A DNA stretch of 50,836 nt from NCBI GenBank assembly GCA_002346425.1, contig DDZS01000036.1:1-50836 (forward strand), read 5' to 3'. Below, piece by piece: positions 1 to 7,362 of the stretch. The stretch comes from Alphaproteobacteria bacterium UBA3002. Lineage in GTDB: Bacteria > Pseudomonadota > Alphaproteobacteria > Rickettsiales > UBA3002. The first letter of the stretch is position 1. The number at the start of each line of letters is the position of its first letter. The position numbers were made by a program, and so were the translations under genes. The notes under the pieces are model-generated. The model had not been told where the DNA came from and searched no databases. It saw only the letters and a list, made by a program, of their open reading frames with translations.

Positions 1-61
1 TGGATAGAGTACCTGGCTTCGAACCAGGTGGTCGGAGGTTCGAATCCTTCCGGGCGCGCCA
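1..61 (+). tRNA. tRNA-Arg (anticodon TCG), 3' part; 5' end outside window
   Basis: The anticodon stem-loop has stem CCTGG/CCAGG and a 7-nt loop with TCG at positions 34-36. A T-arm with GGTTCGAATCC and an acceptor 3' strand CGGGCGC, then G and an encoded CCA ending at 61, follow. The acceptor 5' strand and most of the D-arm lie upstream of the window. The last 18 nt plus TA are repeated at 191-210. Confidence 0.93.
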
Positions 62-275
62 TAGTTAAAGGGGCTAATAGCCTCTTTCACTATGGCGGGT
101 TCACGAAGATTCGCCCTTGTTCGACCGGAAGCTTGATGAGCCATCAGGCGAATCTTAGCGACGGCAGCGCAGCCGCACCGCGGCGAGCACATCCTTCCGG
201 GCGCGCCATACTTAAAAGGGTTATTTGCCCTTTTAAGTATGGCCGGCTCAGTAAAATTCATCCTTGCCGCCGCGC
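44..275. repeat. Tandem duplication of tRNA-Arg 3' end plus hairpin
   Basis: The 20 bp covering the tRNA 3' end (44-63) recur exactly at 191-210. Similarity continues for about 80 bp after each copy. Each copy carries a hairpin directly behind the tRNA end. The second is a perfect 16-bp stem (205-220 with 228-243, 7-nt loop). The first is the same stem with two mismatches. Neither has a following T-run. It may be an attachment-site scar of a lost small element or a duplicated processing/termination hairpin. Confidence 0.7.
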
Positions 276-284
276 CACAGCGAC

Positions 285-455
285 CTAAACATTATTTAGT
301 TTTTTTTCTTCAATCATCTTCGGTGTGATGGCAACCGAATTCCATTTTTTTTGCAAGCGGGCGGCATCTTTTGCAGGCATGCAAGGCGCATTTTCCCAAG
401 CGTCTTCAGCCATCTTAACCATCCTGTTGATTTCATCTTGTGTACGCTTAGTCAC
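285..455 (-). CDS. Small protein of unknown function (56 aa, GTG start)
   Basis: Open frame of 57 codons from a GTG at 455 to TAG at 285, with an AAGGAAG Shine-Dalgarno sequence 5 nt before the start. The protein begins MTKRTQDEINR and is charged and helical, with the segment DAARLQKKW near the middle. It is divergent from the HicB-like gene at 587. I do not recognise a family. An ATG 12 codons further in is an alternative start. Its length and place beside an orphan antitoxin-like gene would fit a toxin-antitoxin remnant, but that is only inference. Confidence 0.5.
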   Translation of the reverse strand: MTKRTQDEINRMVKMAEDAWENAPCMPAKDAARLQKKWNSVAITPKMIEEKKLNNV

Positions 456-586
456 TATAACTTCCTTAAACCAATTCTGATTGTTTCATATTTTTGATTA
501 TAACAATCCGTATGCATTGAGAAAAGATACCAGCTTAAGTTATGCTATGCCTATGTTAAAGAATATAGAGCGTGGGGAGAATAATC

Positions 587-979
587 ATGCTAATCTATGT
601 CGGCGTTATACATAAAGACCCTGCATCAGAATATGGGGTTTGCTTTCCAGATTTTCCTGGATGCACTAGCGCAGGAACTGACCTGCAAATGCTTTATAGC
701 AATGCGCAAGAGGCGCTTAGTCTGCATATTCAGGCAATGCAGGCGGATGGGGAAGAAGTTCCACGTCCAATGTCGTTAGAAAAAGTAAAAAAACACCCGT
801 TTTTCGACAATGCAATAGGGCATATATATGTTGCGCCTGAGCTAGAAGCGGAAACGGAACCACTATGTATGAAGCAAAGCTTACGAGAATGGAAAAAAGA
901 TCCTGAATTTATTCGCGAATATCTTGCATTAGAAGCCGAATTTATCGCTGCAGCTCCTAGCCATATTAAAATAGAATGA
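587..979 (+). CDS. Orphan HicB-like antitoxin with HigA-like C-terminal tail
   Basis: The start is the ATG at 587, with GGGGAGA 7 nt upstream; the frame is also open further upstream. Residues 1-70 carry the HicB/UPF0150 pattern: a short beta start (MLIYVGVIHKD), YGVCFPDFPGC, then a helix with EALSLHIQAM. HicB proteins are antitoxins of HicA RNA-targeting toxins, and no HicA is seen beside it. The C-terminal 35 residues contain EWKKDPEF followed by EY and EF, matching the N-terminal segment of the XRE antitoxin at 38193-38468. Here no helix-turn-helix follows. It is either an orphan regulator or a solitary antitoxin. Confidence 0.75.
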   Translation: MLIYVGVIHKDPASEYGVCFPDFPGCTSAGTDLQMLYSNAQEALSLHIQAMQADGEEVPRPMSLEKVKKHPFFDNAIGHIYVAPELEAETEPLCMKQSLREWKKDPEFIREYLALEAEFIAAAPSHIKIE

Positions 980-1008
980 AAACGACCTCATAAAAATTAG
1001 TCATCTAT

Positions 1009-2526
1009 CTATCTTACTTCATATAACGTGAAATTCGGGTCTTCCGTGAGGACTTCGGTATGTTCTGCCATATCTGGAATCGGATTGCCGTAATGAATCC
1101 ATAACATATACGTATACTGCGTTTTGGTGGTCTGCCAGAAGGAGGCGGGGTTATCCTTTAGCTTTTGGCGGATGTCGCGGCCGAAGGGGGTAGTCGGGGC
1201 CAATTGATCGATCGCGGCATAGGCGGGAGCGGCGCTGACCGGCGGTAAAGACGTAAAGATTTCGGGGACGAACCATCGCCGCTCAATCGCCGCCAGCGTG
1301 TTCATATGATGCAGGCCATAACCGCAGCGTGTTGGGGCATTCTCGCGGTCGCGCACCGAAAGCAAGGCCTTGCCGGGGAGCGTGTCTGGCAAAGCGGCCA
1401 GCCCCTGGCGCAACGCGTCGGCATAATCGCCACAGGTTGCCAGTTGCGTGTGAAGGCGTTCCAATCGCCAGACAGACGCGGCCATAAACGTGATAAACAT
1501 CATCAGAAAAACACCACGCCATAGGGGACGCATTGGGGCGGCAAGCCCTCCCGCCACCAACAGACACCACAGAATCGGCAGGCGGATATTGACCAGAAAC
1601 ACGCCGAGCACATAATGCGGGATGGCAAAGGCGATGGCCAGCAACCCCAGCATCAGCCAGCGATAGGGGTTCGGCATGGTAAACATGCCGATCAGCGCGA
1701 TGCCCGCAAATAGAAATAGCATCGCATCTTCCACCCAATGCTGCGTGAACCATAGCGGTGAGCGCAGGCCCATTTGATATTGCCGCCAGCCACCCCAATG
1801 CGGCGGCGTAGCATCCACCTGATCTGGCAGGGCAACAAACAGCAGGATGGCGGGGGAGATGCCAAGACACAGGCACGCGCCATGCCGCAATGCCGCGCGC
1901 CAACCTGCCCAACGGGACAACGTCATAATGATTTCATACAGCGCGATGATCAGCAGAAATAACGCGAAACTCAGTGCATGGCAGAGAAAATTGAGCGTGG
2001 CAAACAGCGCCAGCCACAGGATGCGCCGTGACATTGGTTGCGGTTGCAGGGCAATCCATCCGGCGACGCACAGTAAGGCGACGCCCATGCCGAGCAGGAA
2101 ATTCATAAAGCCGAAGGCGAAGGCGAGGTTGAAGATGAATGGCCACAGGATCAAGCTTTCCCAGCGGATCAACCCAAAGAGCGCGCGGTTGAGCGCCAGC
2201 ACGCCTACAGCCAGCCCCAACACGGCGATGCTACAGACGATTTTTCCTGCGGTATAGATATCGGTGACCTGCTGTAATAGCATCAACAACGCATCGAGTG
2301 CCAGATAGGGGGCTAGCCGCCACTGGACGCGGTATGCTTCGTCAAGCCCCGGCACCTCGCCTAGGTTGAAGGCAATAAACATCCGCGCCAGATGATTCGG
2401 ATAATCGGTCAACGGGGGCAGCGGACTTATCCAGAAGAGCGCAATAGTGAGGATCGCGAAAAAGCCATGCAGGGCGAGCGGCAGCCAAGACGGCACGCCA
2501 AGCGATTGTTTTTTCGGTTCTGTCAT
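1009..2526 (-). CDS. Polytopic inner-membrane protein of unknown function
   Basis: A 505-residue protein with about ten hydrophobic helices, an N-terminal membrane segment (LALHGFFAILTIALFWI), and then a loop with PPLTDYPNHLAR. The acidic residues in the first outer loop and the general layout recall GT-C type glycosyltransferases or related uncharacterised alphaproteobacterial membrane proteins. I see no proof of catalysis. The C-terminal 130 residues are soluble. I chose MTEPKKQ at 2526 as start because the open extension to 2655 is basic, unlike a membrane protein N-terminus, and reaches to within 7 bp of tRNA-Gly. The Shine-Dalgarno sequence is poorly spaced, so the start is uncertain. 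Confidence 0.75.
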   Translation of the reverse strand: MTEPKKQSLGVPSWLPLALHGFFAILTIALFWISPLPPLTDYPNHLARMFIAFNLGEVPGLDEAYRVQWRLAPYLALDALLMLLQQVTDIYTAGKIVCSIAVLGLAVGVLALNRALFGLIRWESLILWPFIFNLAFAFGFMNFLLGMGVALLCVAGWIALQPQPMSRRILWLALFATLNFLCHALSFALFLLIIALYEIIMTLSRWAGWRAALRHGACLCLGISPAILLFVALPDQVDATPPHWGGWRQYQMGLRSPLWFTQHWVEDAMLFLFAGIALIGMFTMPNPYRWLMLGLLAIAFAIPHYVLGVFLVNIRLPILWCLLVAGGLAAPMRPLWRGVFLMMFITFMAASVWRLERLHTQLATCGDYADALRQGLAALPDTLPGKALLSVRDRENAPTRCGYGLHHMNTLAAIERRWFVPEIFTSLPPVSAAPAYAAIDQLAPTTPFGRDIRQKLKDNPASFWQTTKTQYTYMLWIHYGNPIPDMAEHTEVLTEDPNFTLYEVR

Positions 2527-2661
2527 TCCTTTACAGCTAGCATTCGCGCGGGCCAGCGCCAACCGCAAAACAGGGCGAAATGAATATCTATCCTGACATG
2601 CGAAAAATCGCTTGCATTTTCGTCGCAGCTGCTTAGTTTCCAACCACGCAACCAAGGTTGA

Positions 2662-2736
2662 GCGGGTGTAGCTCAGGGGTAGAGCGTCACCTTGCCAAGG
2701 TGAAAGTCGTGAGTTCGAATCTCATCACCCGCTCCA
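2662..2736 (+). tRNA. tRNA-Gly (anticodon GCC), prophage attachment gene
   Basis: A complete cloverleaf: acceptor GCGGGTG/CACCCGC, D-arm GCTC...GAGC, anticodon stem TCACC/GGTGA with loop TTGCCAA (anticodon GCC), T-arm GTGAG TTCGAAT CTCAT, discriminator T and encoded CCA. Its 3' end supplies the left attachment core of the prophage and is regenerated intact by integration. Confidence 0.97.
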
Positions 2737-2737
2737 G
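2716..2737 (+). repeat. attL core (22 bp) in tRNA-Gly 3' end
   Basis: These 22 bp (T-loop to one base past CCA) recur identically at 39272-39293. The flanking base differs on both sides (T/G before, T/A after), which defines the core. The integrase gene begins about 160 bp inside. Confidence 0.93.
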
Positions 2738-2898
2738 TTTGACCTTCGCTCATGACCGCTGAAAGCCGCTAAGCCGCAAAATCCCTCGCAAAATCCACCC
2801 TTATTTTTCGCACACGTTCGCTCATTTCCGTTGACAGCCGCCGCCAAAAGGGGCCGTTATAGGGGCCGATATTTTGTTCAACCACAAAACGGCCCCCT

Positions 2899-4053
2899 AT
2901 GAAGCTCACCGTCAAGCAAATCCAAGCGTTACAGCCGCGCGAGCGCGAATATAAAGTCTTCGACGGGGAGGGGCTGTATCTGCTGGTCACGCCATCCGGG
3001 GGCCGATCGTGGAAGCTGAAATATTACCAAGATGGCAAAGAGCGTAAAATCAGCCTTGGCAAATATCCAAAAGTCTCGCTGGCCGAGGCGCGCCAGCTGG
3101 CGCGTGAAAAGCGGGACATCCTCGACAAAGGGCTGGACCCGCGCGAAGCGTTGCCGGTGGGCGATAGTTTCGAGGATCTGGCGCGCGAATGGGTGGAGCA
3201 CCGGCGCAAAATTCTCGCCGTGCGCACGATCAATGGCATTGAGAGCCGATTAGAGAAACATGTCTATCCGCAGCTGGGCGGCAAGCGGCCGTCCGCGATC
3301 GAGCCGCCGGATATTTTGAAAGTCGTGCGCGCGATCGAGGTGCGCGGCACCTATGAAATCAGCAATAAGGTCTATCAGCACATCAGCCAGATATTTCGCT
3401 ATGCGGTCGCATCCGGCAAGGTCGGCCGCAATCCGGCCGCAGATATCTCCGGCGCGATCGTTCCGCCGAAGCGCGACACGAATTTCGCGCATTTGTCCGA
3501 TGCGGAGTTGCCGGACTTCCTTCGCGCGGTCGATACCTGGCGGGGTGGGGCGACGGTTCGGCATGCGTTGCAGTTTTTACTTTTGACCTTCATGCGGTCC
3601 GAGGCGATCCGCTATGCGCGGTGGCAGGATATCAGCTTCGACAAAGCGTTGTGGGATATACCTAAAGAATTCATGAAGGTTAAAAAGCGCGATCAGCTGG
3701 TGCCGCTATCGCGGCAGGCGGTGGCGATACTGGAAGCGCAGCGCGAAATTACCGGGCGTTTTGTCTATGTCTTTGCCAATCCGGATAAGCCAGAGCAACC
3801 GATCAGCGAAAACGGTATGCTGCAAGCGATCTATGGGCTGGGCTATAAGGGCCGGATGACGAGCCATGGCGCGCGGCATATCGCCAGCACGATACTGCAC
3901 GAAAACATGTTTCCGGAACCCGTGATCGATATGCAGATGGCGCATGTGCCGAAAGGCGTGCGGGCGCGTTACAACAAGGCGGAATATCTCCCGCCGCGCA
4001 AAGAGATGATGCAGTGGTGGGCGGATCATTTGGATGGGTTGCGAAAATCATAG
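2899..4053 (+). CDS. int: Tyrosine-recombinase integrase, P4-like with DUF4102 arm
   Basis: A 384-residue integrase expected to recombine attP with the tRNA-Gly 3' end. Residues 1-85 form the DUF4102-type arm-binding domain (DGEGLYLLVTPSGGRSW, ISLGKYPKVSLAEAR). The core-binding domain follows. The C-terminal catalytic domain shows the active-site Arg in FMRSEA, the box HGARH, a later AH, and the nucleophile Tyr in RARYNKAEYL. It starts 160 bp inside attL and reads into the prophage, the usual place for the acting integrase. A second tyrosine recombinase lies at 14707. Confidence 0.95.
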   Translation: MKLTVKQIQALQPREREYKVFDGEGLYLLVTPSGGRSWKLKYYQDGKERKISLGKYPKVSLAEARQLAREKRDILDKGLDPREALPVGDSFEDLAREWVEHRRKILAVRTINGIESRLEKHVYPQLGGKRPSAIEPPDILKVVRAIEVRGTYEISNKVYQHISQIFRYAVASGKVGRNPAADISGAIVPPKRDTNFAHLSDAELPDFLRAVDTWRGGATVRHALQFLLLTFMRSEAIRYARWQDISFDKALWDIPKEFMKVKKRDQLVPLSRQAVAILEAQREITGRFVYVFANPDKPEQPISENGMLQAIYGLGYKGRMTSHGARHIASTILHENMFPEPVIDMQMAHVPKGVRARYNKAEYLPPRKEMMQWWADHLDGLRKS

Positions 4054-4065
4054 CGTCTTTTCCGG

Positions 4066-4323
4066 TTATTTCTTCGTGGCTTCGATGGCTGCTTTGATCG
4101 TTGATCGCATTCTGTTTTTCGCAGTTCCGTCATGCTTCACCCATTCTTGAAAAAAGGTTTCTCTTGCTGCTCGCACTGCATTGGGTTTCACCAGTTCCCC
4201 GCTCATCCACTCGATAGCGGCTTGCCAACCAGCGGCGTGAGCATCTGACGGCTTTATCCATATCTGATCTTGCTGGGTGTCCGGCCACCACTCCTCAAAA
4301 GCCTTTTGCTGTGCGGTGGTCAT
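4066..4323 (-). CDS. Phage protein of unknown function
   Basis: An 85-residue protein, last gene of the leftward early operon. The ATG at 4323 overlaps the upstream gene's TGA by 4 nt (ATGA), which favours this start over the open extension. It contains AAGWQAAIEWMSGE, a helix typical of small phage proteins of unknown role, and a Lys-rich C-terminus. It converges on the integrase gene. Confidence 0.6.
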   Translation of the reverse strand: MTTAQQKAFEEWWPDTQQDQIWIKPSDAHAAGWQAAIEWMSGELVKPNAVRAARETFFQEWVKHDGTAKNRMRSTIKAAIEATKK

Positions 4324-4886
4324 GCGGCCTGCTCTTGATACTGACGCCAAGCAATCTGCACTTTTTCAAAATCTTCTGCGCTGCCACCGGTATCTGGGTG
4401 CGTCTCTTTTAGTTTCTGGCGATAGGCGGTCTTAACCTCAAATTGATCTGCAAGTTTTGATACGCCCAGCACTTCATGCCATAGCACAGAGCGAGGCGCT
4501 TCAAGTAATGCGAACCCGTTGAAAGCTTGCTGCACCATTTCTCCAGTGCCCCAGCGCTCGATGCCTCGTAATGCCTCTATGGTTTTGCGTATTGCCTGCA
4601 TATTATCCCTAACCAAATCCCACTTATCACAAGCGAAGCACATAGATTGCCCCTTGTATTGAAAATAAACAGCTACACCGCTATCGTCTGGCTCTTTTGC
4701 AGATGCGTAAGGCAGTCCATCTTGCCGCAGTTTTATATTTGTGGAAATGACAACGTTTTTACCACCTAGCCGACGAATTTCATCAACCAAGCAGTCGCGG
4801 GCATAACCGGACTGCACGTCAAAACGGCTACGCTGGGGGCGCGGTGTTCTTGGTCTATTTGGCCACTGTAAAGGATAAGCTTCCAT
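4320..4886 (-). CDS. Phage protein with C-terminal J domain
   Basis: A 188-residue protein. The last 55 residues match a DnaJ J domain: LWHEVLGVSKLAD, a basic helix TAYRQKLK, the diagnostic HPD (residues 163-165, ETHPDTGG) and a final helix. The J domain stimulates Hsp70 ATPase, so a role in recruiting host DnaK to a phage complex is a reasonable inference. The N-terminal 130 residues have a small beta core (NVVISTNI, VAVYFQYKGQSMCFACDKW) of unknown role. GGAAGGAG lies 8 nt before the ATG at 4886. An in-frame GTG at 4895 would overlap the Shine-Dalgarno. Confidence 0.8.
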   Translation of the reverse strand: MEAYPLQWPNRPRTPRPQRSRFDVQSGYARDCLVDEIRRLGGKNVVISTNIKLRQDGLPYASAKEPDDSGVAVYFQYKGQSMCFACDKWDLVRDNMQAIRKTIEALRGIERWGTGEMVQQAFNGFALLEAPRSVLWHEVLGVSKLADQFEVKTAYRQKLKETHPDTGGSAEDFEKVQIAWRQYQEQAA

Positions 4887-4891
4887 CCCCC

Positions 4892-5080
4892 TCACTCCTT
4901 CCCGTGACGTTGTTTTAGTTTGGTTAGTAGTTCTAATTGCCGCGCCATTCTTGTAAGTGTCATATATGCGTTGCTCCGCTTTTCCTCTTCAATATAATTC
5001 TTGCACTCATCCAGCAGGGCATTAAGGCGGTCTTCTTCGGGGCGGGTGTTCCCTGCACGTACTGCTGCTACTCTGCGGCT
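4892..5080 (-). CDS. Possible small coiled-coil protein, start codon unclear
   Basis: The open frame between the AlpA-like gene and the J-domain gene encodes up to 62 residues with a protein-like composition: RPEEDRLNALLDECKNYIEE, then KRSNAYMTLTRMARQLELL. It ends 5 nt before the next ATG. No ATG, GTG or TTG precedes this segment in frame; the first ATG leaves only 23 residues. It may use a rare start (CTG) or be a decayed gene. Confidence 0.3.
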   Translation of the reverse strand, partial: SRRVAAVRAGNTRPEEDRLNALLDECKNYIEEEKRSNAYMTLTRMARQLELLTKLKQRHGKE

Positions 5081-5134
5081 TTACGAAAAGCAGTTGCGTC
5101 TGTCTCCGCCCCTACGCGGGCCAGCGATTCGAGT

Positions 5135-5404
5135 TTATACTTCGCCCCGCAGCTGAGCGTGGAGCCATGCAATAATTTGCGTGCTGACCCAATAGGTGCG
5201 GCGGCCATCTTTTTGTGGTTTTGGGAAAAGCCCTTTGCTGGCTTCGGTGTAGATGGCGGTTTTGCCTTTGTCGGTGATCGCTTCGACCTTTTCCAGTGAC
5301 CAGCGTTCAAAATAGTCGCCGCGCTCTGGCAGGTCGCGCCAATCTTCCAGCGTGACCGGCGGGTGATGCAATGCGCCGTTGGGCTGTGTGTGGCTGTGTA
5401 GCAT
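5135..5404 (-). CDS. AlpA-family regulator / excisionase-like protein
   Basis: An 89-residue protein. Residues 35-85 show the winged MerR-like HTH of AlpA/Xis proteins: a helix (SLEKVEAITDKGKTAIYTEA), then GLFPKPQKDGRRTYWVSTQI and IAWLHAQL. AlpA proteins activate integrase or act as excision factors. With the integrase at 2899 it would be the partner for prophage excision. The ATG overlaps the stop of the gene upstream by 1 nt, with GGAGAGG just before. Confidence 0.8.
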   Translation of the reverse strand: MLHSHTQPNGALHHPPVTLEDWRDLPERGDYFERWSLEKVEAITDKGKTAIYTEASKGLFPKPQKDGRRTYWVSTQIIAWLHAQLRGEV

Positions 5405-5607
5405 TATCCTCTCCCGTCTGGATTGATCAGATTGTCTTGGCGCAGGCGGACGGTGAAATTTGCCGTCTCTGTTTTGACGGAAATTTTAGGTGTGCCGGCT
5501 TTTAATTCCCGCCATAACGTGCGCCATAGTAATAGGTAAGGGCGGTGTGTTTCGGTTATGAGGCCGCCGTGCTGCGCGTGGCGCAGCGTGTTATTCTCGT
5601 TGCGCAT
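5404..5607 (-). CDS. Small phage protein of unknown function
   Basis: A 67-residue ORF inside the leftward early operon, packed 5 nt after its upstream neighbour and overlapping the AlpA-like start by one base. The composition is basic (YLLLWRTLWRELKAG). No family recognised. Confidence 0.5.
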   Translation of the reverse strand: MRNENNTLRHAQHGGLITETHRPYLLLWRTLWRELKAGTPKISVKTETANFTVRLRQDNLINPDGRG

Positions 5608-5612
5608 GGTGC

Positions 5613-5852
5613 TTATACAACCCGGCCCGGAGCAGGGCTGTCGCCCTCCGTTTTTAATGGCACCAAGCGGATATAATTACGGATTTGGCCGTCCACGGTT
5701 TTGGTTTCGATTACGTCGGGCGTCTGTGCCATCGCCATGGCGCGCCGTACCGTGCTCATGGTGTATTCGACATCGCCGATCATCCCAATCAGGTTTTTCC
5801 GCATGATGCGCAATTCGTTCATGATGTCTTCGTGGGTCACAGGCTCATCCAT
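5613..5852 (-). CDS. Small phage protein of unknown function
   Basis: The start at 5852 has a strong AGGAGGTG 5 nt upstream; the open frame extends further but lacks a second signal. The 79 residues begin MDEPVTHEDIMNE and contain helices with MRKNLIGMIGDVEYT and a beta-like end. It overlaps the preceding gene by 16 nt. No family recognised. Confidence 0.6.
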   Translation of the reverse strand: MDEPVTHEDIMNELRIMRKNLIGMIGDVEYTMSTVRRAMAMAQTPDVIETKTVDGQIRNYIRLVPLKTEGDSPAPGRVV

Positions 5853-6157
5853 GGGGCACCTCCTGTCATATGCGCTGAAAAGTGGGCGCTGCACCCGTAA
5901 CCAAAGCGGTTAGCAGCGCCCAAGGGGTTAACAGGGAGGCCTTCATGGGTGGTTGCAGGCGATGGGGGAACCGATTCGCCCTGCAGCCATGAAGTGGGAA
6001 TCTGCCCGGCAACGTCTAAATGCGTCCAGGCATGCATAATAGTATCAATATCCTGTTCCGTAGCGTGTAACGGAATATCTATGGGCGGAAAAATGCGGCG
6101 CCATTCGATGCGGTCGCGGCGGGCGCTTCGGCGCAACAGGATTAATTGATCATTCAT
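5837..6157 (-). CDS. Phage protein of unknown function
   Basis: 106 residues from the ATG at 6157 (AAGG 10 nt upstream). It contains RRIFPPIDIPLHATEQDIDT and is Trp- and His-rich. It sits in the leftward early operon between two other unknown genes. The upstream in-frame extension to 6211 overlaps the previous gene and is less likely. Confidence 0.5.
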   Translation of the reverse strand: MNDQLILLRRSARRDRIEWRRIFPPIDIPLHATEQDIDTIMHAWTHLDVAGQIPTSWLQGESVPPSPATTHEGLPVNPLGAANRFGYGCSAHFSAHMTGGAPWMSL

Positions 6158-6182
6158 TCGCAGCGCCTTGCGCCGGCCGCAC

Positions 6183-6545
6183 TCACTGATAACACCGTTT
6201 AACATAAGCATCTTCGCCTACCTTTCTTATCTGATCGCGCATGCGTGCCAGCGCTTGCTTAGGATTATATGCGCCGTGCAGATTACGGGCGATGAAACGC
6301 GCCAAACATTGGTTGCGCAGGCACAGATAATCCGCATCACCACCGTGCGGCAGCGGGTTGTTGAAATTCAAGCGGCGGCGGTCTGTCAGAATGAGTTGAT
6401 AAAACCCGGACCGCCCGCAGCGATAAAGAATCACCCCGTATGGTTTCCGATGCTCACAGGCAGGGAAGCTAAGAATCACTTCCCTGCCATTCATGGCGGG
6501 CATTGGCCGTTCGCCAGTTGCTTGCCGAGCCACCTGCGCCATCAT
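6183..6545 (-). CDS. Phage protein of unknown function
   Basis: 120 residues. The first ATG (6545) overlaps the TGA of the 52-aa gene upstream (ATGA), so the two are probably translationally coupled. It has a Cys and aromatic-rich middle (VILYRCGRSGFYQLILTDRR) followed by a helical basic C-terminus. No family recognised. Confidence 0.55.
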   Translation of the reverse strand: MMAQVARQATGERPMPAMNGREVILSFPACEHRKPYGVILYRCGRSGFYQLILTDRRRLNFNNPLPHGGDADYLCLRNQCLARFIARNLHGAYNPKQALARMRDQIRKVGEDAYVKRCYQ

Positions 6546-6700
6546 TGATTTGGCCCGCCATGGTAATAGGTTGCGTTTTCGTAGTGCTGTAATTGCTGTT
6601 GCAATTGATTACTGTGCTGCAACGATTGAAAGTTCTGCGCCCAACCGGTTATGGTCAGTGCGCATAAGCATAAAATTATAAGTAGTGCGTTTGTGTTCAT
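6542..6700 (-). CDS. Small secreted or membrane-anchored phage protein (52 aa)
   Basis: First gene of the leftward early transcript. Residues 1-20 form a hydrophobic signal or anchor (LLIILCLCALTITGWA) with a possible cleavage after GWA. A Gln-rich helical segment (NQLQQQLQHYENA) follows. Its TGA overlaps the next ATG. It lies just after a consensus promoter with an operator. It would be the first protein made on induction. The role is unknown; a cell-envelope or superinfection effect would be guesswork. Confidence 0.65.
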   Translation of the reverse strand: MNTNALLIILCLCALTITGWAQNFQSLQHSNQLQQQLQHYENATYYHGGPNQ

Positions 6701-6718
6701 ATCGTTTTCCTATGAACA

Positions 6719-6747
6719 CTTATAATTGGGAGAAACCCCTATGTCAA
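6719..6747 (-). promoter_or_regulatory. P_L early promoter with nested CI operator
   Basis: Minus strand: TTGACA (6747-6742), 17-nt spacer, TATAAG (6724-6719). The spacer is almost filled by a 16-bp imperfect palindrome (6741-6726) that matches the operators at 6754-6769 and 8372-8387, so a bound repressor would block RNA polymerase. It drives the leftward operon beginning at 6700. Confidence 0.8.
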
Positions 6748-6753
6748 TTAATA

Positions 6754-6769
6754 TTGGGGGTTATCCCAT
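6754..6769. promoter_or_regulatory. Second left operator (O_L2), upstream of P_L -35
   Basis: TTGGGGGTTATCCCAT, with TGGG/CCCA half-sites around a 6-bp centre. It differs by one base from the operator at 8372-8387, and about 20 bp of context are shared. It lies 6 bp upstream of the P_L -35 box. Confidence 0.8.
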
Positions 6770-6780
6770 TTTATTTAATC

Positions 6781-7353
6781 TTACCTTTTTAAGGTAGCCA
6801 TTCTAACGATTACGGCCAACGTGGCATTGCAATCACCTATAGCGCCATGAGTGCCACCCGGGAGCTTTTGCCATTTATATGATTTACGATAATCATCCCA
6901 CTCACCAACATATTCGGCATAGCGTTTCATTACGCAGCTAAAGTTATTAAGCCCGATACGCATATCATTTGCTTCTGCTGTCTGCATTAGCAGGCGATAA
7001 TCAAAATCGGCATTATAGCATAAGATTGTTTTATTAGAGATGATGGCCATAAATTCTTGAACGATATCAGCAAAATATGGGGAATCCTTTAAATCTGGAA
7101 TGCCGATGCCATGAACTTTTTTTGCCTGTGCTGGCATACGGCTAATGCCAATAGGACGTATTCTTTGATTCATTAAGACGTGTCCGTATGGATCAATTAT
7201 TCCTATTTCTATTATTTGTGAGGTTTTATCCGTACCGGTCGTTTCAGTATCTAAAATTAGCCAATTTTCACTTTTTATCAACTTGTCCCACTCTTTGGAA
7301 CTTTGTGCTCTATGATAATAATTTTTTATTTTCTGAAAAAGGTTCACGTTCAT
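6781..7353 (-). CDS. DnaQ-like DEDDh 3'-5' exonuclease
   Basis: 190 residues with all five DEDDh positions visible: D35 and E37 in WLILDTETTG, D118 in YNADFDYRLL, and H169 and D174 in HGAIGDCNAT. The family removes nucleotides from 3' ends of DNA or RNA with two metal ions. The gene follows the repressor and the small membrane protein on the same strand and ends just before P_L, so it is inside the immunity block and outside the induced operon. It is visibly AT-richer than the structural genes. The place matches rexA/rexB of lambda; an exclusion role is inference. Confidence 0.88.
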   Translation of the reverse strand: MNVNLFQKIKNYYHRAQSSKEWDKLIKSENWLILDTETTGTDKTSQIIEIGIIDPYGHVLMNQRIRPIGISRMPAQAKKVHGIGIPDLKDSPYFADIVQEFMAIISNKTILCYNADFDYRLLMQTAEANDMRIGLNNFSCVMKRYAEYVGEWDDYRKSYKWQKLPGGTHGAIGDCNATLAVIVRMATLKR

Positions 7354-7362
7354 TGCATTCCG

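Noticed and set aside
28..288. 86-aa plus-strand ORF over the tRNA-Arg end
   Set aside because: It spans the tRNA 3' end and two hairpin repeats, has no ribosome binding site and owes its length to the duplication.
1847..2257. 136-aa plus ORF opposite the membrane protein gene
   Set aside because: Antisense shadow with Arg/Ser/Ala-rich composition and no start signal.
2527..2655. N-terminal extension of the membrane protein to 2655
   Set aside because: It is basic, unlike a membrane N-terminus, and reaches to within 7 bp of tRNA-Gly; the start at 2526 is more plausible.
5068..5310. 80-aa minus ORF overlapping the AlpA-like gene
   Set aside because: Most of it is an alternative frame of the AlpA-like gene; composition is low-complexity Lys/Pro.
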